The notes under the pieces: model-generated
What the model was told of the DNA's origin: nothing
The model's database searches: none
The model's input: only the letters and a program-made list of their open reading frames with translations
Assembly (NCBI GenBank): GCA_964511155.1
Contig: CAZEEJ010000002.1
Span: 1 to 64,000 of the forward strand
Reading direction: 5' to 3'
From: JAAYDF01 sp964511155
Lineage (GTDB): Bacteria; Planctomycetota; Phycisphaerae; UBA1845; PWPN01
DNA: 64,000 bases
Position numbers and translations under genes: made by a program
In this document: piece by piece, positions 16,165 through 25,324 of the stretch
How the letters are laid out: each line of letters begins with the position of its first letter
How positions within the stretch are numbered: the stretch's first letter is position 1

Positions 16165-17504
16165 CGGAGCATGGAGGGGGGCGGCGGGTCGCCGTCGCGG
16201 GGGCGGTCGCGGTTGGGGCCGAGGGTCTCCCAGCGGAGGACGTAGCTGACGCGGCGGTCGGGGCCGCGGCCGGCGTCGCTCTGCGTGCGGACGGACATGC
16301 CGGGCAGGTCGGACTCGACCTGGCGCAGCGGTTTGGGGAGCGTGGGCCCGCGCGCGGGTGCCTGCCCGAGCACCTTGAGCGTATCGGGATCCAGGCGCCA
16401 GATGCCCGAGCCATGCTTGTCGTGGCTGTAGGACTGCGTGAGCGTGCCGTCGGGCGCCACTTCGATCGGGCTGACGCGGATCTCGAACCGGATGCTGCCG
16501 CCGCCGCTGAACTCCCAGCGTGAATCCCAGTTGCTCACCTGGTAGCTGCGCCAGCGGCCGTCTTCGAGGCGGGCGTTGTAGATTTGCGTGTGGCCTTGCT
16601 CGTCATACTTGTGGTAGCTGATGACCGGGCGCTGTTGGGGGTCGAAGCCGAGTCGGGCGTTGCCGTTGATGATCCCGCCGCCGGGGGGCACGGGGTCGAC
16701 GACCTCGCCGGTGGCCAGCGTGATGGGCAGCGGAATGGGCTTGCCGGCGCTGGTTTCCCAGTGGACGAGGTCACGGCTGCGGGCATAGGAGAGGCTGTGG
16801 TTGGTGGCGCAGTCCGGCGTGTCGCGCCAGACCCAACAGAGGTGATACCGGTCGTCGGGGCCGCGGGTGGGGCCGTTGAAATAGGCGTTCATCTTGCCCT
16901 CGCCGGAGAGCAGGGGCTGGTCGATCAGCCGGTGCCACCGGCGGGCGGCGAGGTCGTAGACGTTGAAGAGCTGCTCGCCGTTGCCGCTGCCGCCGTCGCG
17001 GTAGGTGAAGAGGAGGCGGTTGTCCGGCCCGCGAAGGAAGCGGGGATAGGTGACCCGCTGCTCGCGCTGGCCGACCATGGCCGGCACGCGCTCGAAGGTG
17101 GTGATGTCCAGAGGACGGGTCGTGCGGAAGTAGACAAGCGGGACGCAGTGCATGTTGCCGCTGAGGTGCAGGTGGTCGTCGTCGTCGACGGTCAGGGTGA
17201 TGTAGTTGTGGCTGTCCCATCCGAGCTGCTCGGGCAGGCGGACGTGCTGCCATTCCTCGGCGTCGAGCGGCCGGGCGGCGACGGTCATGCGGCGCTGGTC
17301 GTCGTAGTAGGCGACGTATTGGCGGTTGCCGTAGGTCAGCAGGGCAAACCCGACGGGGTGGCCGGACCAGACGGGACCGACGTCGATGACCGACTCGATC
17401 CGCCGCTCGCGAACCGGCCGGGTGGTGGGCTCGTCCGCGGCGTGGGTGGTGGCACACAGACTCGCGAGCAGGGTTACACCGACCAGCACATCGAATCCCC
17501 GCAT
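16146..17504 (-). CDS. Secreted BNR_4-type beta-propeller protein
   Basis: A 452-residue exported protein with signal peptide (FDVLVGVTLLASLCATTHA). The body matches the BNR repeat family 4 pattern: DSHNYITLTVDDDDHLHLSG, YPRFLRGPDNRLLFTYRDGG and NGNARLGFDPQQRPVISYHK. Proteins of this fold include polysaccharide lyases such as the PL24/PL25 ulvan lyases and many uncharacterised sulfatase-island proteins, so a role on algal or plant polysaccharide is plausible but unproven. The ATG at 17504 has GGAGGA 9 nt upstream. A longer frame from 17555 lacks a ribosome binding site. It is transcribed divergently from the MFS-HEAT transporter. Confidence 0.82.
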   Translation of the reverse strand: MRGFDVLVGVTLLASLCATTHAADEPTTRPVRERRIESVIDVGPVWSGHPVGFALLTYGNRQYVAYYDDQRRMTVAARPLDAEEWQHVRLPEQLGWDSHNYITLTVDDDDHLHLSGNMHCVPLVYFRTTRPLDITTFERVPAMVGQREQRVTYPRFLRGPDNRLLFTYRDGGSGNGEQLFNVYDLAARRWHRLIDQPLLSGEGKMNAYFNGPTRGPDDRYHLCWVWRDTPDCATNHSLSYARSRDLVHWETSAGKPIPLPITLATGEVVDPVPPGGGIINGNARLGFDPQQRPVISYHKYDEQGHTQIYNARLEDGRWRSYQVSNWDSRWEFSGGGSIRFEIRVSPIEVAPDGTLTQSYSHDKHGSGIWRLDPDTLKVLGQAPARGPTLPKPLRQVESDLPGMSVRTQSDAGRGPDRRVSYVLRWETLGPNRDRPRDGDPPPPSMLRLYTLR

Positions 17505-17779
17505 GGGCCTGATTCCTCCCGCCTGGCTTCCGCAGCCGCGGCCCCCTGCTCCCACGCATGAGCGGCCCCTGCGGAAACGACGATCGAGGGTGGCATCTTA
17601 TCCGCCAGTGGCGGGATGACCAAGGCGAATCTCAGATGCCGGATTTGAGATCTCATATTCTGCCTGGCGGATTCGATATTGCGGTGGGCAACGCGGGGGT
17701 CGATACTTGTTGGTCCGACGGTTATGGTACCGCGCGGGCACGGTATGGAAGGTCCTACAGTCAACGCGAGGCTGTGCAG

Positions 17780-20227
17780 GTGGACGTAGTCGGGGACTCG
17801 GCCAGTATCATCTCCCGGCGACCGCTGGATTACTCCGGTCGGTCGATCGGGCCGTTGCGCCTGGCGCGGGCGATGGTGCTCAACATCGTCGGGGGCTCGT
17901 CGATTGCGATGGCCCTGGCGGTGCTGTGGCCACCGGCGGTGGTGACCATCATCTTCCTCGAAGAGCAGCTCGGGGCGAGCAAGACGCAGATCGGCCTGAA
18001 CCTGACGCTGGTCATCCTGGCAACGGCGGCCTCCTTGCCCGGCGCCTGGGTGTTCAGCCGAATCCAGAAGCGACGCAGGCCGTGGGTGGCATTGACCACA
18101 CTGGCCCGGATGTTCATGTTCGGGCCGGCGGTGGTGGCCCTGCTGGCAGGCCGCGAGGAATGGCAGCCGGCCCTGATCTGGATCTTCATGCTCTGTCTGT
18201 TTCTGGTGAACGCGGGGAGCGTGTTTACCTCGCCCGGCTGGTGGGCCTGGATGGCGGATCTGATCCCGAACTCGATGTGGGGCACGTTTTTCGGGCGCCG
18301 TTATCGGTGGATGCTGCTGGGGCAGTCCGTGGTGATGGTGGCGACCGGGCGTCTGCTGGATGTCATCTCCGGGCCGGAAGCGGTCCGCATGATGTTCTTC
18401 GGGATCTTCACCGCGGCGGCGATTCTGGCCGTGGCCGACCCCCTGCTGTTCACCGTGGTGCCCGAGCCGGTCCGGCCGCGTCCGCCGCGACAGACCCTCG
18501 GCGACGTGGTGCGGGTGTACCTCGAGCCGTTGCGCGACCGCCCCTTTCGGACGATGCTGGCCGCGGCGGGCACGTACAGCTTCTTCTGGAACATGCCGCT
18601 GGTGTTCCTGGTGCTGTTTCTTCGGGGCGAAGACGTGGACGGGGTGCACATCGGCGGACGCGCGTCGGTGGGGTTGCTTTCATTGGTCACGGTGGTGTTT
18701 GCCGGGGCGACGGCCCTGGCGGCCAACTCCTGGGGCCGGCTGGCCGACCGCATCGGGCACCGCATCGTGTACATCCTGGGTTGCTTCGGGTACTTCACGC
18801 ACCTGTCGTTCTTCTTCATCAACGAGCACAACTATGCGTGGATCGCCCTGGTCAACGCGGGGGTCTACGGCATCGTCTTCTCGGGTCAGCCGGTGGCCAT
18901 CCAGAACCTGGCGATGGCCATGGCCCCCCGCGAGCGGCGCGAGTTCTACATCTCCATGTTCCAGGCCGTCAACGCGCTGGCGGCGGCGATGGCCCCGCTC
19001 TTCGCCGGCTGGCTGGCGGACCGCTACCGGGTGCTCCCGGGGCTGACCCTGCCCAGCGGTCAGCCGGCTTGCTACATCCACCTGATCCTGGCCATCGGCT
19101 TCGTGGGCATGGTGCTGGTCGTTCCGCTGATGGTGCGCATCCCGGACGCCAAGGGGATCGAGGTGCGGCCGTGGTTCGGGCGGCTGCTGTCCGGCGACCT
19201 GTGGCGGATGGCGTGGAACATCGGGGTGTTGGGCACGGCCTCGAGCGTGCCCCGCCGGGTGCGGGCTCTCCGCCGCATTACCCCGCGGGATGGGAACCTG
19301 ATGCTGCCCGAGATCCTCGGCGCCCTGCACGATTCGGACCCGGCCATCCGGCGGGAATCGCTGCTGGCCCTGGGTCGGCTGGGCACGCCGGAGGCCCTGG
19401 AGCTGCTGCTGTGGTACCTGCATGAGCCGGACGCGGCCCTGCGAGCCCATTCGGTCGAGGCGATCGGGCAGCCGGGCCGGCCGGAAGGCTCCTCGTTGCT
19501 CAAGCAGGCGCTACACGATCCGGACAGCCGCGTGCGGCGTGCGGCGGTCGAGGCCCTCGGGCGGTTCGGAGATCGCGAGGCCACCACCGAGCTGCGCAAC
19601 CTGCTGGCTGATGAACGCGACGGCGAGGTGCTGGCCTCGGCCGCCGTAGTCCTCAGCCGGCTCAAAGAGTTCGGGGCCGTCCAGCAGATGCTCAAGCTGG
19701 CCCTTTTTTCGGACAACCTGACCGTGCGGTCGCAGATGCTGGTCGCGTTGGCCGACCTGCTCGGCCAAGGCGGTGATTTTCCCAAGCTCTGGCGGCAGGA
19801 TCGTCACTGGCGCGGCAGCGGGTTCGTACCGCTGGCCCACAAGCTGCGGCGGCAGGCCCGGGTACTGGCCCGGCGGGACGTGGCCGGCATCCCCCGGTTA
19901 CGGGTCGACCAACGCCGGCTGCTCGTCGAGATGGACAACGAAGTCGAGCGGCTGCTCGAAGAGGTCCAGGAGGAAGCCTGGCCGGCCGCGATTGATACGC
20001 TCTGCCGCCTGGCGTTCCAGTTCCTGGTGCTGCGGTACCGCTACCAGGGCGATGAGAAGCACGCGCTGGAGTTCCTCTCCGCCGTATCGCCCGCCGAGGC
20101 GGAGCGCTATTGGCTGGTCACGTTTCTGCGGCACACGTGCGACCCGGCCAAGTTGCCGGAGGCCCCGTGGGACGGGCTGACGCTGCTGGCCCTCTACAGC
20201 CTGGTGCACGGGCAGTCGCCGGGGTAG
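17780..20227 (+). CDS. MFS transporter fused to a HEAT-repeat domain
   Basis: About 815 residues. Residues about 25-465 are a major facilitator-like membrane domain with about twelve hydrophobic helices (MALAVLWPPAVVTIIFL, YIHLILAIGFVGMVLVVPLM), ending in GWLADRYR. From about residue 500 come HEAT/PBS-lyase-type repeats (MLPEILGALHDSDPAIRRES, LLKQALHDPDSRVRRAAVEA), then a helical C-terminal region. The fusion suggests a transporter with a cytosolic protein-binding platform. The substrate is unknown. The frame stays open to 17558, but the upstream part reads like non-coding DNA. I chose the GTG at 17780 because GAGG lies 8 nt before it. A GTG at 17774 is also possible. Confidence 0.82.
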   Translation: MDVVGDSASIISRRPLDYSGRSIGPLRLARAMVLNIVGGSSIAMALAVLWPPAVVTIIFLEEQLGASKTQIGLNLTLVILATAASLPGAWVFSRIQKRRRPWVALTTLARMFMFGPAVVALLAGREEWQPALIWIFMLCLFLVNAGSVFTSPGWWAWMADLIPNSMWGTFFGRRYRWMLLGQSVVMVATGRLLDVISGPEAVRMMFFGIFTAAAILAVADPLLFTVVPEPVRPRPPRQTLGDVVRVYLEPLRDRPFRTMLAAAGTYSFFWNMPLVFLVLFLRGEDVDGVHIGGRASVGLLSLVTVVFAGATALAANSWGRLADRIGHRIVYILGCFGYFTHLSFFFINEHNYAWIALVNAGVYGIVFSGQPVAIQNLAMAMAPRERREFYISMFQAVNALAAAMAPLFAGWLADRYRVLPGLTLPSGQPACYIHLILAIGFVGMVLVVPLMVRIPDAKGIEVRPWFGRLLSGDLWRMAWNIGVLGTASSVPRRVRALRRITPRDGNLMLPEILGALHDSDPAIRRESLLALGRLGTPEALELLLWYLHEPDAALRAHSVEAIGQPGRPEGSSLLKQALHDPDSRVRRAAVEALGRFGDREATTELRNLLADERDGEVLASAAVVLSRLKEFGAVQQMLKLALFSDNLTVRSQMLVALADLLGQGGDFPKLWRQDRHWRGSGFVPLAHKLRRQARVLARRDVAGIPRLRVDQRRLLVEMDNEVERLLEEVQEEAWPAAIDTLCRLAFQFLVLRYRYQGDEKHALEFLSAVSPAEAERYWLVTFLRHTCDPAKLPEAPWDGLTLLALYSLVHGQSPG

Positions 20228-20274
20228 AGGGGCGGCTTGAAGGGTGGTGGCACGCGGGAACTTGCTCGCGATTC

Positions 20275-20387
20275 GCACTGCTCGAAGAGCAGTGGCACAC
20301 GGAGGGTTTGCACGCGGTCGGGCGAAGCCGCAAGCGGCGGGTTGTTGCTGCCTCCCGATCCCACCCGGGGACTTGCGTCCCCGGCTC
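20275..20387. repeat. Cluster of three dispersed palindromes
   Basis: Between the MFS-HEAT and glycosidase genes lie: 20275-20300, the hairpin gcactgctc...gagcagtg (also at 26193-26219 and 46655-46682); 20322-20341, gcgaagccgcaagcggcggg (also at 63367-63386); and 20363-20387, the palindrome also found at 3327-3351. Confidence 0.8.
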
Positions 20388-20403
20388 ATCCCCGAGCCGC
20401 GCC

Positions 20404-22287
20404 TCACTTCTTCGGGGCGAGGAGCTCCAGGAGGACCACCGAGTTGGCTTCGAGGGGGCGGGTCCAGGAGAATCGGCCCCGGTCGAGGGAGCCTTCGCCG
20501 GTGCGGGCCAGGTCGGCCTTGCTCTGATCGTGCCAGACGTTGCTGTGCGTGGGGTCGATGGTCCAGGCCTGCCAGCGTCCGCCGGCCAGAGCGGTCGGCA
20601 ATCTCTCGATGCTCACCTGGGCCGTTCGACGCATCGCGTGGCGGAAGCGGAAGTTGACCAACACGATCGCCAACCGGCCGGCTTTAGGGTCCCAGGCCGC
20701 CACCGCGCAGACATCGTCGTCCCCGCCGTCCACCGTCAGCCACTGACCGCTCAGGCGGTTGAACATGCGGGCCATGTGATAGGTGGGCTTGGGCAGGTTG
20801 CGGTCGCCCATGATCATGCTCCAGTCGCCGCGGAAGCCCATGTCGTTCTGCTTGACGTAGAAGAAGCACGCCCGATCGACGCCGTGGGGCAGGAAGGCCC
20901 GGATGACGCCGTCGGCACACCAGGCGGCGCCGACCTCGTGGTCCTGCGGGCGATTGGGCCACCAGGCCTCGTTCCACTCGGTGAGCATGAAATGCTGCAC
21001 GCTCTTCTCGAACTCGGGGAAATCCTTGAGGTAGGTGCGGAAGGCGTCGGCCTGCCCGGCGATGACCTCCGCGGGGTGGAAGTACTCGTGCCAACTGACG
21101 AAGTCCAGCGGCAGCTTCTGGTGCCGACACCAGAGCATCAAGCCGCGGGCGAAGCCCCGCCCGTGATGGCAGTACGGATACTCTTCACGTTCGAACGGCC
21201 CGCTGGCCAGAGCCGGCCCGCCCACCTTCGCAGTCGGGTCGGCCCGCAGCACCCCCAGGGCGGTCGCCCGATAGAGTTTGCAGTAGGCCTCGAAGCGGCG
21301 CACGATCTCGTGGTCGGGCTCCTCGCGGCCAAGGGCCTCGGCATAGATCTTCTTGAATAGCTCCCCCCCGCGATCCTGGAGCCCCGGCTTGATCCAGCCG
21401 GAGTTGGCCTCGTTCCACACCTCCCAGTAGCGCACGGGCTTGCCGCGCTCGACGCAGCGTTTGGCGGCCTGGTAACACAGCTCCTCCCACAGGCCGTAGT
21501 CACGCGGAGCGCTCTGCCGATCATGGTTCTCGATCGCGTCCAGTACGTGGGGCATATAGGAGACGGCAAAGATCATCTCCGCCCCCATCTTGTGGATGAA
21601 GTCCACGCGGCGGTCGAAGTCCGTCCAGTCATAGGTCAACCGGGCGTCGTCGGTTTCGCGCAGGGTGTTGGTGAGGATGTTGTCCATGCGGAACCATTTG
21701 AAGCCGCCGTCGCGCAGCATGGCATTCAGCTCGTCGCTGTACTCCGCCAACCCGCCGCCCTGGCTCAGGCCGATGATGCCATCGGGTACCGGACCCGTCT
21801 GCTTGACCGCGTCGATGCGCAATGCCACCGGCTCGCAGGCCCGGCGCGGGTCGACGATCACCCATTGCGCTTCGTCGAACTGGTCGCCGCCCTGCACCTT
21901 GCCATAGACCTGGACGGCCAGCTTGACCTTCGTCCCCGGCACCGCGCGCTCGGCGACCAACACCAGCGCGGGATGGTCGTTGTCAAAGCGGGCCCGCAGC
22001 TCACCGTTGAGGTAGACCTCGCCGCCATCCCCGCAGTTGATCTGCAACCCGACGGGTTCGCCGCTCGTCGCGCGATCGCCGATCTTCTCCGGCACCGCCA
22101 ACTCCGCGATGAGCCAGTGGAACTTGTCGTCCGGCAGCTTGTCGCCCGGCTGAATCGGCGCGTAGTCCCCGGGGAAGTCCCGCGGCAGGGATTGCCGCGC
22201 GTCAAACGGCGGCGAGATCCGCCACTCGCCCAGGGCCACGTTCGGGGTCAGGGCCACGGCCAGCGCCAGCACGACCAGGTATCTCAT
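20404..22287 (-). CDS. Secreted glycoside hydrolase, GH39-like
   Basis: A 627-residue exported protein with signal peptide MRYLVVLALAVALTPNVALG. A jelly-roll-like region (GLQINCGDGGEVYLNGELRA) precedes a TIM barrel. Glu293 in YWEVWNEANSGW fits the acid/base residue and Glu437 in FMLTEWNEAW the nucleophile of clan GH-A retaining enzymes. The arrangement resembles GH39 beta-xylosidase/iduronidase-type proteins. A C-terminal beta-sandwich (AIVLVNFRFRHA) follows. Family assignment below clan level is uncertain. It is convergent with the MFS-HEAT gene and divergent from the PEP-CTERM island. Confidence 0.8.
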   Translation of the reverse strand: MRYLVVLALAVALTPNVALGEWRISPPFDARQSLPRDFPGDYAPIQPGDKLPDDKFHWLIAELAVPEKIGDRATSGEPVGLQINCGDGGEVYLNGELRARFDNDHPALVLVAERAVPGTKVKLAVQVYGKVQGGDQFDEAQWVIVDPRRACEPVALRIDAVKQTGPVPDGIIGLSQGGGLAEYSDELNAMLRDGGFKWFRMDNILTNTLRETDDARLTYDWTDFDRRVDFIHKMGAEMIFAVSYMPHVLDAIENHDRQSAPRDYGLWEELCYQAAKRCVERGKPVRYWEVWNEANSGWIKPGLQDRGGELFKKIYAEALGREEPDHEIVRRFEAYCKLYRATALGVLRADPTAKVGGPALASGPFEREEYPYCHHGRGFARGLMLWCRHQKLPLDFVSWHEYFHPAEVIAGQADAFRTYLKDFPEFEKSVQHFMLTEWNEAWWPNRPQDHEVGAAWCADGVIRAFLPHGVDRACFFYVKQNDMGFRGDWSMIMGDRNLPKPTYHMARMFNRLSGQWLTVDGGDDDVCAVAAWDPKAGRLAIVLVNFRFRHAMRRTAQVSIERLPTALAGGRWQAWTIDPTHSNVWHDQSKADLARTGEGSLDRGRFSWTRPLEANSVVLLELLAPKK

Positions 22288-23180
22288 CGCGACCTCCTGT
22301 AGTTCTCATACACTCCTGAACAACGCAACACGGGCAGGATACCCGTAACGAGCCCGACGGGCCACCTCTGCGCCGAGGAGTTATCGTGTAGCGCCCTGGC
22401 GCCGGCGGCGCGGGAACCACTCCGCAGTAGTTTGCACACATCGCCCGCGAAGCGGCAAGCCGGAACGCGGGTCTTCTGCGCAGCTCATTGGTCTGGGCCT
22501 GCTTCGTGGATCGTTGGGCCTCGCAGGGCGCGGCGCGCAGGCGGATTCTCGTGACGGAACCGGCGCGCGCGACGGCAACACGAGTTGTTACCCGCGGTGG
22601 CATCCGCGTTTCACGAAAAAAATGAAAAAAACTTGCCGGGGCGACGCAAGGCTACCGTCCGGCTCGCTGGTTGGCCTCCGGGCGAGTTACCGGACCCGGG
22701 GTTGCTTCAGAGTTGCGCGGTTTAACAAGGGGGGGCTGCCGCGTGGCCGCAGAGCACCGCTTGGCCGTTGGTCATCGCGGCCGGCAGGGGTAACCGGAAG
22801 GGACTTCCTGCCGTTGACGCACAACCGCGAAAAGTGCACCCAGTATGCAAAAAACGGCGTTTCTGAGCAGTTAAACTATTGACAGGGTGGCCCTGGCGGG
22901 CTAAAGTGACGGTGCCGAGTCAGGCTCCGCAAGCCGCACGAGGTGCACGCAAGGGATATGCATCGGGATGCGATCAGCGGAGACAGGATGAAGCGATCCG
23001 GGGGCGGAAGGCAAGCTGTTTCAATTCGTACGTTCCCGCTCCTGGACCGCCGGCCTGTCTGACCACGACCTGACGGGTAAATGGAGGCAGGCCGTCGAAT
23101 AGGTTAAGTGTTCAGCAAGCGTGGGGCGAGGAGCACCCAGCTTCGCGATCAGGTCTTACAAGAGAAGGAGGCAGAGCAAC
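22288..23180. other. Gene-free 893 bp upstream of the PEP-CTERM island
   Basis: No convincing gene. The first part holds the 17 bp repeat at 22447-22463. An A-rich spot (gaaaaaaatgaaaaaaac, near 22615) is the only AT-rich stretch. A strong promoter lies at 22879-22907, and an untranslated leader of about 265 nt follows, containing an inverted repeat (cggcctg / caggccg around 23053-23095). Confidence 0.7.
22879..22907 (+). promoter_or_regulatory. Sigma-70-type promoter
   Basis: Perfect -35 TTGACA at 22879-22884, a 17 bp spacer and -10 TAAAGT at 22902-22907. It drives the PEP-CTERM gene at 23181 through a leader of about 265 nt. Confidence 0.75.
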
Positions 23181-23825
23181 ATGAAACGAGTGATCATTGC
23201 CTGTGGGCTGGTGGCCATGTTGGCCGGCAGCGCGACGGCGGGCATCGGCGACTGGTGGGTCCTGCCGATCGATCGGCTGGATGGCAGTTTCACCACGTAT
23301 GCTGGCGCCGGCTACGACGGCACCGACGCGAAGGAAGGCAGCGGCATGGATGGATCCCGCCGCGTGTGGTGGAACACGGCCAACGTCTATGCGTCGTCCG
23401 GCGCGGCCTTCCCGGCGGCGGTGGAGGACTACACGATCGAGGCCTACCTGGCCACCGAAGGCGCGCTGAACTGGCAGCCGGTGCAAGTCCAACTCAACGG
23501 CTACCACGGGGCGATCAACTTCCCGATGGAGCCGGAGATTCCCTGGGCCGGCAAGTACGGCACCAACCATGAGTGGCTGGGCAGCGAAGGCCCCGGAGCG
23601 GGCACCTGGAAGGCTCTCGGCGCCGGCCCGCACGCGCACCCGGACGCTGAAGATGGTGTGTCGATGTACATGAAGGCCGGCAGCGTGCTGTACGCCAAGT
23701 GGGATTTCCCCTGGCCCATCACGCGTTCATGGTCCATGCTCCGCGTGACGCAGATCACGCCGGAACCGGCCAGCCTGCTGCTGCTGGCTCTCGGCGGCCT
23801 GCTCCTGCGCCGCAAGGCCGCCTAA
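23181..23825 (+). CDS. PEP-CTERM sorted exoprotein (shared domain, copy 1)
   Basis: A 214-residue secreted protein. MKRVIIACGLVAMLAGSATAG is the signal peptide. The tail ITPEPASLLLLALGGLLL followed by RRKAA is a textbook PEP-CTERM signal, cleaved by exosortase in other bacteria. The mature domain (WWVLPIDRLDG, RRVWWNTANVY, GSVLYAKWDF) matches no family I know, but it aligns end to end with the N-terminal domain of the dockerin protein at 26636-28369. The start has AGGAGG nearby (gaaggaggcagagcaac). A strong promoter lies at 22879. No exosortase gene is in the window. Confidence 0.88.
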   Translation: MKRVIIACGLVAMLAGSATAGIGDWWVLPIDRLDGSFTTYAGAGYDGTDAKEGSGMDGSRRVWWNTANVYASSGAAFPAAVEDYTIEAYLATEGALNWQPVQVQLNGYHGAINFPMEPEIPWAGKYGTNHEWLGSEGPGAGTWKALGAGPHAHPDAEDGVSMYMKAGSVLYAKWDFPWPITRSWSMLRVTQITPEPASLLLLALGGLLLRRKAA

Positions 23826-23910
23826 TAAGCGGTCCGGGGATACACGGCGGTGGCCCCTGCTCAGACTCAGATATCCAGGGCCGCTGAGCCGAACGAGGTA
23901 CGGCTGGCGG

Positions 23911-23934
23911 AGCGGGGACCGATCGGTCCCCGCT
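23911..23934. promoter_or_regulatory. Perfect 24 bp palindrome
   Basis: AGCGGGGACCGA followed directly by its exact reverse complement, with no loop. It lies 86 bp after the PEP-CTERM gene and 93 bp before the next start. It could be an operator for a dimeric regulator or, as RNA, a terminator stem without a T-tract. Confidence 0.5.
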
Positions 23935-24026
23935 GCCGCCGGCCCTACGGGTACGACGCACGCCCTCATGGTCGCAGTACTTGCTGGCCAAGGAAGCGTG
24001 CAGGGGTGGTTCTCGGGGAAAAGACA

Positions 24027-25184
24027 ATGCGGATGCGGGTCTGCCTGATACTGGGAGCCGTGGTTGCCGGGGGCGGGCTGGCTTTCGTGCAGGGTACCCA
24101 GGCCTTTGCGCAAACCTTCTTCGAGGACAGCTTCGACACCGGGGCCTCCAGCCAGCGATGGACGCCGATCCCCGGGCAGATCAACGCCATCCCCAATCAC
24201 AAACTGGAAGGCAGTTCCACCAGCGGAAACCACGACCACACGGGCAACGGCGGCCAGGCGGCGGTCGCCTTCCCGGCGAACCCGACCCCCTATGGGGCCT
24301 ACCACGAGTTCGATCCGCAACCCGCGCACATCCCGCTGCGGCTGGGCGTCTGGGTCTATGACGAGGGGCACGACAGCTACTGCCCGAACGAGGACGGCGT
24401 CCAACTTCGCCAGCAGACCCGCGGACTCGTCGGCCTGACCACCGTTCCCGGCGAGGACAACGTCGCCAACCCGCCTTCGGGCGCCTGGGGGCCGCATATC
24501 ATCTACGAATACGAGGACTGGGCCTTCCTCGGCGTCGAGCTTCGCAACATGGAGAACCCGACCGGCCCCAACGCGACGCCCGAGCAGTTTCATTATCGCT
24601 GGTACACCAAAACCGACGGCTGGCACACGACCACCGTGGTTCGCAAAGCCAACCCGGTCTGCGGTGGACCGACGGTATGGAAGCATTTCGAGATCGTCCT
24701 GCACCCCTACACGGGCAACGTCGGCGATATCCAGTTCTTCATCGACGGGCAGTTGGTCGGCGAAGGCCGCCGCGACCCGGGCCCCGGCGGTCAAGGGGCC
24801 GAGTTCAGGCGCATCTCCATGGGCACCCGCTTCCCGCAAAACAGCGACCTGCTCGACCCCAACTGGGGACCGCCGCTGTACAGCTACGAGTTCTACCGCT
24901 TCGATGACGTGACCCTCGGCCTGGTGCCGCTGGACTGCCATGTGCCGCGGTTTGACGCGGACGACGACGGAGACGTGGACCAGGTGGACTTCGGAGTCTG
25001 GCAAAGCTGCTTTACCGGCGTGGACGACCCGGACGGCTGGTACGACCGCCAGGTTTGCGGCTGCATGAACAGCGACGGCGACGCGGACATTGACCCGGAC
25101 GATTGGGGCGCGTTTCTGGCGTGTTTGAGCGGGCCGGGGATACCGGCGCCGACGGACTGCGACGCGGGTTTGCCGCCGCCGTGA
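24027..25184 (+). CDS. Secreted protein with C-terminal dockerin-like repeats
   Basis: A 385-residue exported protein. The signal peptide runs over CLILGAVVAGGGLAFVQGTQAFA. The central region (FFEDSFDTGASSQRWTPIP, WVYDEGHDSY, IQFFIDGQLVGEG) looks like a LamG/concanavalin-type beta sandwich. The end carries two calcium-binding, dockerin-like repeats: DADDDGDVDQVDFGVWQSC and NSDGDADIDPDDWGAFLAC. No cohesin was seen in the window, so the repeats may serve as a surface or envelope anchor rather than a cellulosome part. The ATG at 24027 follows GGGGAA and precedes the leader. The longer frame from 23850 is rejected. Confidence 0.82.
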   Translation: MRMRVCLILGAVVAGGGLAFVQGTQAFAQTFFEDSFDTGASSQRWTPIPGQINAIPNHKLEGSSTSGNHDHTGNGGQAAVAFPANPTPYGAYHEFDPQPAHIPLRLGVWVYDEGHDSYCPNEDGVQLRQQTRGLVGLTTVPGEDNVANPPSGAWGPHIIYEYEDWAFLGVELRNMENPTGPNATPEQFHYRWYTKTDGWHTTTVVRKANPVCGGPTVWKHFEIVLHPYTGNVGDIQFFIDGQLVGEGRRDPGPGGQGAEFRRISMGTRFPQNSDLLDPNWGPPLYSYEFYRFDDVTLGLVPLDCHVPRFDADDDGDVDQVDFGVWQSCFTGVDDPDGWYDRQVCGCMNSDGDADIDPDDWGAFLACLSGPGIPAPTDCDAGLPPP

Positions 25185-25324
25185 GCCCGGCGGGCAACAG
25201 GCGGCTACAATAGACCGACGGAGTGTGGCGGGGAGCCCACCTTGAAGAGGGATAGCTCGGCCCAGTGAATGGTGGAGCATCCGGTTTATTTGGCCCCAAG
25301 AGGGCCAGAGAGGAGGAGATAGCG

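Noticed and set aside
16127..16414. 95-residue minus-strand ORF ending in LYTLR
   Set aside because: It is an out-of-frame shadow of the BNR_4 gene. The shared ending comes from the 19 bp duplication.
17558..17779. N-terminal 74-residue extension of the MFS-HEAT protein
   Set aside because: The sequence reads as non-coding, contains no transmembrane or motif content, and the GTG at 17780 has a well-placed GAGG.
24950..25160. True cellulosome based on dockerins
   Set aside because: Only dockerin-like repeats are present. No cohesin or scaffoldin gene is visible, so cellulosome assembly cannot be claimed.
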